Source: an uncultured Bacteroidota bacterium (GTDB taxonomy: Bacteria; Bacteroidota; Bacteroidia; Chitinophagales; Chitinophagaceae). Taken from it: DNA of 11,135 bases. Every line of letters begins with the position of its first letter. The stretch's first letter is position 1. Positions 1-5,658 of the stretch are shown here, piece by piece. The translations under genes and the position numbers were made by a program. The stretch lies in NCBI GenBank assembly GCA_903912435.1, contig CAIWHI010000603.1:1-11135 (forward strand), read 5' to 3'. Under the pieces are notes generated by a model. That model saw only the letters and a list, made by a program, of their open reading frames with translations. It was not told where the DNA came from and ran no database searches.

Positions 1-946
1 TAAAGTTACCTGCACACTCTAAAGCGTTAGAGCCACATGACCAGGCACCACCTACTGCATTAAATGTTAGGTTATTGAATTTGCTGCTGCCTGTCATTCC
101 TCCGCTCAAAGTAATAGATCCACCGCAAGCATTTGTACTATTGAAATTTACAGTACCATTATTATGAATAAAAGTACCACCTACATTTGCCCAACTACCT
201 GCTACGTTTAAAATTGCAGGTGCTGTAAACGAACCTGCATTAACTGTGACATTACCATTAAATGTGAATGGTGATGTGCTACAAGTAACATTGCTTTGAA
301 TAATCCAATTGGCTGATGTAGCAAATGATGCAGGATGAGATCCTGTTCCACCAGGACTTGACCACCATGTGTTTAAATTAGATGCATCACCACCTGCTGG
401 GTCTGAATAATAGCTGGATGTACCCACTACGAAATCTACTGCCATAGTTTGACTGGCAGCAGAGCATGAATTCGAATTAATACCACCCCAATTAAGATTC
501 CCCATATTAGGCCTTAGTGTATAACCAACTAAGCAATTACAATTGCTACCCGTACCGGTAAGTTCTATTCCTGCAGAGGCACTACAATTGCTAACACCAC
601 ATGATGAATTACCAACTAACCAAGTCTGGCCACTGGTAGCATCAAATGTGGGACCATAAACAGTTCCGGTCCTTAATGCATTGGCCACCGCAGTTGCAAT
701 AACTGCATTGGTACATTGCTTACCTACAGGGTCATTACTTCCATAAACCCTGAAAGAGCTATAAGTATAGCATGAAAGCAATGATGCTCTATAGGTATCC
801 CATGCATTACAAGCAGTAGCAGTTGGTGCCGTACCACTAGTAAATGACTGACTGTAGGTAAGTGTTGTGGTTTGCCCGATAGCATTTACACCCCATCCAA
901 GGAATGCAAACAACACAATCATTTTTGCAAGGTAAAATCTCTTCAT
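1..946 (-). CDS. Secreted repeat-rich protein with N-terminal cysteine module, probable T9SS cargo (3' partial)
   Basis: The reverse strand reads open from ATG at 946 to the left edge, giving 315 residues with no stop; the C-terminus lies outside the window. Residues 1-25 form a signal peptide: Lys/Arg near the start, hydrophobic core MIVLFAFLGWGV, then NAIGQ before Thr-rich sequence. Residues about 26-172 form a module with eight cysteines (46, 59, 78, 116, 121, 136, 138, 161) and the stretches VYGSNDPVGKQC, RPNMGNLNWGG and CSAASQTM. I have the impression of similar modules in other Bacteroidota surface proteins but cannot name a family. From about 227 the sequence becomes Gly/Asn/Thr-rich with alternating short strands (NVTVNAGSF, TVNFNS, FNNLTFNAVGG), typical of beta-helix-like surface repeats. 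T9SS export is inferred, since the sorting domain would be off-window. The start at 946 was chosen for the signal peptide; in-frame ATGs at 1042 and 1048 would add 32 or 34 residues. Confidence 0.82.
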   Translation of the reverse strand, partial: MKRFYLAKMIVLFAFLGWGVNAIGQTTTLTYSQSFTSGTAPTATACNAWDTYRASLLSCYTYSSFRVYGSNDPVGKQCTNAVIATAVANALRTGTVYGPTFDATSGQTWLVGNSSCGVSNCSASAGIELTGTGSNCNCLVGYTLRPNMGNLNWGGINSNSCSAASQTMAVDFVVGTSSYYSDPAGGDASNLNTWWSSPGGTGSHPASFATSANWIIQSNVTCSTSPFTFNGNVTVNAGSFTAPAILNVAGSWANVGGTFIHNNGTVNFNSTNACGGSITLSGGMTGSSKFNNLTFNAVGGAWSCGSNALECAGNF

Positions 947-1089
947 ACTTGTATTATTGTTTAATTTATTTAACAAAGGCGGCGCGGAGTTTCCGGCAGG
1001 GTTCATTAGTCCAGTTTGGAAAAAAGAATAAATTTTGTTCATACGCATGATTTAAAATCAATTAAACAATGATCAAGTTACAAGGATTA

Positions 1090-1097
1090 CAAAACTA
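1090..1097 (-). promoter_or_regulatory. Candidate -7 promoter element for the leftward secreted-protein gene
   Basis: On the minus strand this reads TAGTTTTG, a full match to the Bacteroidota -7 consensus TAnnTTTG. Transcription would begin near 1083, about 35 nt before the ATG at 1048 or about 137 nt before the preferred ATG at 946. I see no convincing TTG at the -33 position, so the call rests on the -7 box alone, and such a box is not rare in AT-rich DNA. Confidence 0.35.
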
Positions 1098-1269
1098 TAT
1101 AAACACCCCTTAAAAGACGGCATTACCCTCCCTTTTAAAAAGCGGTTTATTAATTATCAGGCTAAAATACAATTATTCCCAATAAAAAGTAGAAAACGTT
1201 AAAAAAAACAAGAAAAAAGTTCTCCATTCCTTAATATTCAAAATACATTTCACATACAATCTTCAAAAC

Positions 1270-1443
1270 ATGGCTTTGAAATTGAGATATTATATTATCT
1301 GTTATGTTTTCAATACTTTGAAGAAAGCTGAGAAAATACAGGCCCATTTTTTCAATGCAAATATTCCTAATCCCATATCATTATTATGGTTACATCTCAA
1401 ATCATTAAACCACGAATTGGTGTTTGCTGGTAAAATACCATAG
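1270..1443 (+). CDS. Doubtful 57-residue open reading frame
   Basis: ATG at 1270 to TAG at 1441-1443 encodes 57 residues beginning MALKLRYYIICYVFNTLKK and ending FAGKIP. There is no recognisable domain, signal peptide or clear membrane helix, though residues 7-14 are hydrophobic and aromatic. A near-match to the -7 consensus (TACATTTC, 1244-1251) lies 18 nt upstream of the start. A frame of this length can arise by chance in AT-rich spacer DNA, and no neighbour suggests a role. It is listed because the surrounding 540-nt gap is otherwise without a gene. Confidence 0.13.
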   Translation: MALKLRYYIICYVFNTLKKAEKIQAHFFNANIPNPISLLWLHLKSLNHELVFAGKIP

Positions 1444-1531
1444 CCTTAATGGTCATGAATTGAATTCCTACGCCTGCCGGCTTAAAAATATTTAACAACC
1501 TAAACCCAACAATTTGTTATAATAAATAGTT

Positions 1532-1551
1532 AGATAACCATTCTGTTATCT
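1532..1551. promoter_or_regulatory. Perfect 7-bp inverted repeat, possible operator upstream of the MCE gene
   Basis: The arms AGATAAC (1532-1538) and GTTATCT (1545-1551) are exact reverse complements around a 6-nt centre, CATTCT. The repeat ends 9 nt before the TATTTTTG -7 box and so overlaps the expected -33 and spacer region. That placement fits a repressor or activator site. It could also form a small hairpin followed by T-rich sequence, but no upstream rightward gene needs a terminator here. Confidence 0.35.
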
Positions 1552-1560
1552 TCTTTTCGT

Positions 1561-1568
1561 TATTTTTG
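1561..1568 (+). promoter_or_regulatory. Candidate -7 promoter element for the MCE gene
   Basis: TATTTTTG matches the Bacteroidota -7 consensus TAnnTTTG at every fixed position. A start site about 6-7 nt downstream would leave a 5' leader of roughly 14 nt before the ATG at 1589. No clear TTG is seen at -33, where the inverted repeat at 1532-1551 lies instead. Confidence 0.45.
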
Positions 1569-1588
1569 CCAGCATTTGAACTTATAAT

Positions 1589-2539
1589 ATGCGTGTATCA
1601 AAAGAGGTTAGAATAGGACTGTTGGTGTTTATCACCGGTGTTATTCTCTTCACCGGGTTTTATTTATTGAAAGGCGCTGACTTATTTTCTACAGAAAATA
1701 AGTATTACTGCTATTATACCAACTTAAACGGCCTCATTAACTCATCACCTATCCAACTGAATGGCCTGAATGTGGGCCATATTGCCAAAATGGAACTGGC
1801 AGGTAACAGGGGTGTTAAAGTGACCATCACACTTAGTAAAACTATACAATTAACCAAAGGCACCATTGCCGGTATCAATGCCGCCGACCTCTTGGGTTCC
1901 AAAAGCATTAAGCTTACCCCCGGCCCTGGCCCCGAGATATTAAAAGACGGTGAAGAATTATTACCCGCAAGTGAAGGTGGCGCAGTAGAAAATATCTCAG
2001 GTGAAATAACACCAAGGCTTCAGGAACTTAAATCAACCATCATAGCAATAGATACTGCCCTTGCCGGATTCAATGCAGTAATGGGTGCCCAAAACCAAAA
2101 AGCTATTGCAGCAGCTATACAGTCTATTGTAATTACGGCAGATAACCTGGCCAAAATGAGTGCCACATTAAATAAGGAATCTGGCGAAATCACCAGCTTG
2201 CTGCACAATGCCAATAGCATAAGTGCTAATCTGGCAAATAGTAATGATACCATTAAGAGAATACTGAGCCATGTAAATAATATTACCGGCCAACTGGCCA
2301 ATTCCCCTATTCAAAAAACCCTTACCGAATTGCAAAGTGCATCAGCATCATTGGAGAGCATAACTAAGAAGATTAATAATAATGAAGGCTCCCTGGGCAT
2401 GCTCATTAATAATAAGGACATGTACAACAATCTTAACAGCTCCATTATCTCCATACATGCCCTCACCGATGACCTTAAAGCCCATCCAGGGCGGCACATT
2501 AATGTAAGTGTGTTCGGAAAAAAAAGCAGTAAGGAATAA
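1589..2539 (+). CDS. MCE/MlaD-family membrane-anchored lipid transport protein
   Basis: The 316-residue product has the usual MCE layout. A short cytoplasmic start (MRVSKEVRIG) is followed by one membrane helix at about residues 9-27, then the MCE domain at about 38-115, with the family-typical stretches LNGLNVGHI (57-65) and LLGSKSIKLTPGP (101-113). After an acidic Gly/Glu turn comes a long helical region (about 135-285) rich in Ala, Asn, Ser and Leu, likely to form the coiled or tube-like part of the oligomer. MCE proteins bind lipids in the periplasm and work with an MlaE permease and MlaF ATPase; neither is in this window. E. coli MlaD is about 183 residues, so the extra length is C-terminal helix, as seen in many Bacteroidota homologues. 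The start is supported by the -7 box just upstream. The OstA-like gene begins 91 nt after the stop, suggesting co-transcription. Substrate and direction of transport cannot be read from the sequence. Confidence 0.9.
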   Translation: MRVSKEVRIGLLVFITGVILFTGFYLLKGADLFSTENKYYCYYTNLNGLINSSPIQLNGLNVGHIAKMELAGNRGVKVTITLSKTIQLTKGTIAGINAADLLGSKSIKLTPGPGPEILKDGEELLPASEGGAVENISGEITPRLQELKSTIIAIDTALAGFNAVMGAQNQKAIAAAIQSIVITADNLAKMSATLNKESGEITSLLHNANSISANLANSNDTIKRILSHVNNITGQLANSPIQKTLTELQSASASLESITKKINNNEGSLGMLINNKDMYNNLNSSIISIHALTDDLKAHPGRHINVSVFGKKSSKE

Positions 2540-2630
2540 ATCATCAAAATTGGCTGGATATCTTTCTCTTATACACGGTACAAATTCTATGAATACCCCA
2601 ACAGCTAAAGTATTTTGCTATATTCTTAGA

Positions 2631-4655
2631 ATGAGAAAGAACAATAAACTAACTGGATATTCAAATTCATTTGCATTTTCTACGCTCCTACTTTGCCTGC
2701 TTGGTTTTACTATTAATGCTGGTGCTCAAAAAGCTGATAGCAGCGATAAAATAAAAATCACCATCAGCAATTCGGGTGAATTTGTTTTCAATAAAACAGA
2801 TTCAGGTGAATACAATAAATTCCTGCACGATGTAGTCTTGTTCCAGGGCACCGACACCCTTTATTGCGACAGCCTTTACCAAAACAACATCACCAAAAAT
2901 TTCGAAGCATTTAGCAATGTACGCATAGCCCAGGCAGGTGGCACACAAGGTACCAGCAACTACCTGCGCTATACCACCGAAAAGAAACTAGCCTATATGC
3001 GAGGCGATGTGCACCTCACCGATGGCAAAAATAAACTGGACTGCGAAACCCTCACTTATAACCTTGGCACCAAAATTGCCGAATTCGACAATTGGGGAAC
3101 CCTGCATAACGATAGCACCAATGTTACCAGCCGATCAGGGGTTTATAATTCAAATACCAAAGATGCCCGATTCACCTATAATGTGATCATCAATGACCCC
3201 CAGTACAAAGTAAGGTCTGAAGACCTCAACTATAATACTGAATCTAAAATTACTAAGTTCTATGCCAAGTCTACTGTCACACGCGATTCAGGCAGGTCGG
3301 TATTGCAAACTAGTAATGGCACCTATGATGGCAAATATGGAGTAGCCCATTTCAGTGGTCATTCTTCTATCTGGAATGATGACCAATATATTGAAGGCGA
3401 CACACTTTACTATAATAAAATAAATAGCTACGGTCTGGCACTAGGTAATGTCATCTGCCTCGATACTGCCCACCATGCCACCATGTATTGCGGTCGTGCC
3501 GAATATTACTCTAAGAAGAGGATTATGTGGGCAACCATTCACCCGGTACTAGTACAGGCAAATGAAAAAGATACACTATACATGAGGGCTGATACCTTTT
3601 ACTCAGCCCCAATGGTGAAAGCTAAAATACAGTCACCGAAAGACATTATGGGTGGTGAGCAGGTAGCCGCCATACTGAAAGTGGCCAATACTGATGATAC
3701 CCTGATGATTAGGGACAAATCAATATTTGAAGTCCAAAAACCAGTCAATGATTCTCTTTATCCACCTAGGCCAAATCTGATTACACCAAGATTCATAAAA
3801 GACACCCTGGGCAAAAGTCAGCCTATAAAAATAGTGATGGCCAATAAACCGTCTGATACCCTAACCCTGGTGTCCAAACCCACAGAAACTAAACCAACCC
3901 CAAAAGGGCAAAAGGCCAAGGGGAAAGAAAAAACACCCATGAAACCTAAAACCGACATCTGGAGGGTGACAGGAAAAACGTCGAAAAAAGGCATACCTAT
4001 ATATTATGAGCTACCTGGCAACCGCCCCATGCACTATGGCTCAGATAGCCTGCTAAAAGATACTACCAGCGCCGATACTACTGCCCCACTCTATTTCATA
4101 GGCTTCCATCATGTACTTATCTTTTCCGACTCACTACAAGGCAAGTGTGATAGTGTATGCTATACCCGGTCCGACAGTATTATTAGGATGATGTATGCCC
4201 CAATAGCCTGGGCACACAATAGCCAGATAACCGGGGATACTATATTAATGCAGCTGGATAGCTCATCGCTTCGCAACCTTTATGTCCCCAATAACGCCTT
4301 TGTCATTTCCCAATCGGGACCGGAAAAAGCCAAATTGTATGACCAGGTTCAGGGCCGCACATTAAGGGCATGGTTTAGTAAAAAAAGCGTAGATAGTATG
4401 TTGGTCTTCCCCGATGCCGAATCAATCTACTATGCCAAAGACGACAAGAATGCATATATTGGAATAGACCAGTCTAAAAGTGTAATGATCCGCATGTTTT
4501 TCGACGGGCAGAAAATAAAACGCATCAAACTGCTCAAAGACCCACACATCACCATGACCCCGCTCGACAAGGCCGATATCCCTAATACTAAACTGAGCAG
4601 GTTCAAATGGCTCATTGACCAAAGGCCAAAAAGTAAGGAAGAATTATTCAGGTAA
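2631..4655 (+). CDS. OstA-like (LptA/LptD N-terminal-like) exported protein, probable LPS transport factor
   Basis: From ATG 2631 the product has 674 residues. Its signal peptide has a basic start MRKNNK, the core FSTLLLCLLGFTI and a cleavage region NAGAQ at about 29-33. The frame also opens at 2508 inside the MCE gene, but those 41 extra residues would bury the signal peptide, so 2631 is preferred. The first half (about 40-380) is a run of beta-rich OstA-type repeats with recurring pieces such as DTLYCDSLYQN, LDCETLTYNLGTK, VRSEDLNYN and IEGDTLYYNK, the pattern expected of a beta-jellyroll LPS-binding fold. A Lys/Pro/Thr-rich linker lies at about 416-442. A second OstA-like segment follows (GFHHVLIFSDSLQGKCDSVCYTR, ITGDTILMQLDSS, VFPDAESIYYAKDD), ending in a basic tail. 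OstA-family proteins carry LPS across the periplasm; that role here is inferred from family and from the MCE neighbour. Confidence 0.87.
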   Translation: MRKNNKLTGYSNSFAFSTLLLCLLGFTINAGAQKADSSDKIKITISNSGEFVFNKTDSGEYNKFLHDVVLFQGTDTLYCDSLYQNNITKNFEAFSNVRIAQAGGTQGTSNYLRYTTEKKLAYMRGDVHLTDGKNKLDCETLTYNLGTKIAEFDNWGTLHNDSTNVTSRSGVYNSNTKDARFTYNVIINDPQYKVRSEDLNYNTESKITKFYAKSTVTRDSGRSVLQTSNGTYDGKYGVAHFSGHSSIWNDDQYIEGDTLYYNKINSYGLALGNVICLDTAHHATMYCGRAEYYSKKRIMWATIHPVLVQANEKDTLYMRADTFYSAPMVKAKIQSPKDIMGGEQVAAILKVANTDDTLMIRDKSIFEVQKPVNDSLYPPRPNLITPRFIKDTLGKSQPIKIVMANKPSDTLTLVSKPTETKPTPKGQKAKGKEKTPMKPKTDIWRVTGKTSKKGIPIYYELPGNRPMHYGSDSLLKDTTSADTTAPLYFIGFHHVLIFSDSLQGKCDSVCYTRSDSIIRMMYAPIAWAHNSQITGDTILMQLDSSSLRNLYVPNNAFVISQSGPEKAKLYDQVQGRTLRAWFSKKSVDSMLVFPDAESIYYAKDDKNAYIGIDQSKSVMIRMFFDGQKIKRIKLLKDPHITMTPLDKADIPNTKLSRFKWLIDQRPKSKEELFR

Positions 4656-4731
4656 TCGCCGATATGCTCCTTTATTGAACCAAAAACGAAATAAGCATTA
4701 CCACCATTCAGGATTTTTTCTATTTTTAGGT

Positions 4732-5436
4732 ATGAAACGAACGCTACTGTTCCTCTTGTTATGTTTGATGGCAACCCTAAGCTTTGCCCAGGCCTCTTTT
4801 TTGGGCGTAAAGTCGGGAGTAGGATTTACCACAACCAATAACTCATCCCTAAGCCCCACCTTTGGTGCCGAATACCAGATATCCCCATTCAGGCATATAT
4901 ATGTGGGTGGCTCACTTTTTTGGGAGGGTTATTCATTTTCATTACATGATAATACCTACGAAAAATTCGGCGGGCAAGGTTATACCCTATCCCAAAACAG
5001 TTCCTATATATTTATTGCACCTAAAGTAGATGCGACAGTGGGCCGCCATGAGTATTTCCATTTCTACCTAAGCGGTGGTATGGGCTTATTAATCAATGGT
5101 GAGCAAACTATTACTGCCACAACCCCTCGTTATCCAGGCCAGGGCTTTTATCCGGGCGTGGTGTACGATACGGGCAATACCTCCAAAAATATCAACCATA
5201 TCATATTTCGTATAAGCATGGGAGCCACCCAGCATATACAGGTATTCCCATTTATGGACCTCACCTTTGGCGAAGAACTAGGCATCATACCCACCTGGAT
5301 AAGCAAAAACACTTACGATGGCTATGGCGACCAGGCTATGGACATAAAGACCAACTATGTAAGCCTCAGCATAGGCCTTATGTATAAGCGCAACTGGCAA
5401 AAACTAAAGCAATTGAGGTCGTGGGGAGGGTACTAG
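4732..5436 (+). CDS. Predicted outer-membrane beta-barrel protein
   Basis: From ATG 4732 the product has 234 residues. Residues 1-20 are a clean signal peptide with core LLFLLLCLMATL and a SFAQ cleavage site. The frame opens earlier at 4615, overlapping the OstA-like gene by 41 nt, but that would place 39 basic residues ahead of the signal peptide. The mature part alternates polar and hydrophobic/aromatic residues in barrel-like strands (FGAEYQISPF, IYVGGSLFWEGYSF, SYIFIAPKVDATVG, FHFYLSGGMGLLIN, IIFRISMGATQHIQVF, VSLSIGLMYKRNW), resembling small 8- to 10-stranded outer-membrane barrels of Bacteroidota. There is no enzymatic motif. Spacing from the OstA-like gene is 76 nt, so it may belong to the same transcript; the sequence just upstream contains TATTTTTA (4721-4728), too close to the ATG to be a convincing promoter. 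The function is unknown. Confidence 0.78.
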   Translation: MKRTLLFLLLCLMATLSFAQASFLGVKSGVGFTTTNNSSLSPTFGAEYQISPFRHIYVGGSLFWEGYSFSLHDNTYEKFGGQGYTLSQNSSYIFIAPKVDATVGRHEYFHFYLSGGMGLLINGEQTITATTPRYPGQGFYPGVVYDTGNTSKNINHIIFRISMGATQHIQVFPFMDLTFGEELGIIPTWISKNTYDGYGDQAMDIKTNYVSLSIGLMYKRNWQKLKQLRSWGGY

Positions 5437-5658
5437 ATTTAAGGTAAAGATTAAAGGTTAAAACGTAAGACCGAAGAGCCGCTTGAAATTTACATTGCTT
5501 TTCTATTGCATATTTAATATTTATACCTTGTGATAGATAAGCATCACTTTTATAATCTACCTATCAACACTCAATTACAAAATCCATCTTTCTACTTTAT
5601 ACACTCTACTTTCTACTTACATATCCCTACCTTTGAATTAAGTTTGAATTAATCCCTT
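5437..5658. other. Intergenic region with short direct repeats ahead of the Asp-box gene
   Basis: These 222 nt are AT-rich. Just after the barrel gene are two imperfect 11-bp direct repeats, AGATTTAAGGT (5435-5445) and AGATTAAAGGT (5448-5458), 13 nt apart. Near the right end the 7-mer TCTACTT occurs three times (5591-5597, 5605-5611, 5612-5618) inside a pyrimidine-rich tract directly upstream of the -7 box. No strong terminator is visible; the best hairpin has only five base pairs (5530-5547). Confidence 0.5.
5628..5635 (+). promoter_or_regulatory. Candidate -7 promoter element for the Asp-box/T9SS gene
   Basis: TACCTTTG is a full match to TAnnTTTG. It lies 23 nt before the ATG at 5659, giving a leader of about 17 nt. 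The -33 region is pyrimidine-rich and lacks a clear TTG. Together with the 222-nt gap this suggests the gene has its own promoter. Confidence 0.5.

Larger units (their letters stand above)
1049..1588. other. AT-rich divergent intergenic region (540 nt)
   Basis: This stretch separates two divergent genes. It is AT-rich, with an A-rich run near 1193-1217. It holds a candidate leftward -7 element at 1090-1097, a candidate rightward -7 element at 1561-1568, an inverted repeat at 1532-1551 and one doubtful 57-codon open frame at 1270-1443. I see no tRNA-like cloverleaf, no long repeat array and no mobile-element ends. Confidence 0.7.

Noticed and set aside
1193..1217. A-rich run in the divergent spacer as a special element
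   Set aside because: Short A-tracts are common in AT-rich spacers and no repeat unit, pairing partner or terminator stem accompanies it.
2508..2630. Upstream start for the OstA-like gene overlapping the MCE gene
   Set aside because: The added 41 residues would precede a good signal peptide, and the ATG at 2631 gives a standard exported protein.
4615..4731. Upstream start for the beta-barrel gene overlapping the OstA-like gene
   Set aside because: It adds 39 mostly basic residues before a clean signal peptide starting at 4732.
4430..4774. A minus-strand open frame of 114 codons across the OstA-like 3' end and the barrel gene start
   Set aside because: It overlaps two supported plus-strand genes, has no promoter box and encodes no recognisable features.
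5530..5547. GTGAT/ATCAC hairpin after the barrel gene as a terminator
   Set aside because: The stem has only five base pairs with an 8-nt loop and a broken T-tract, so it is too weak to call.
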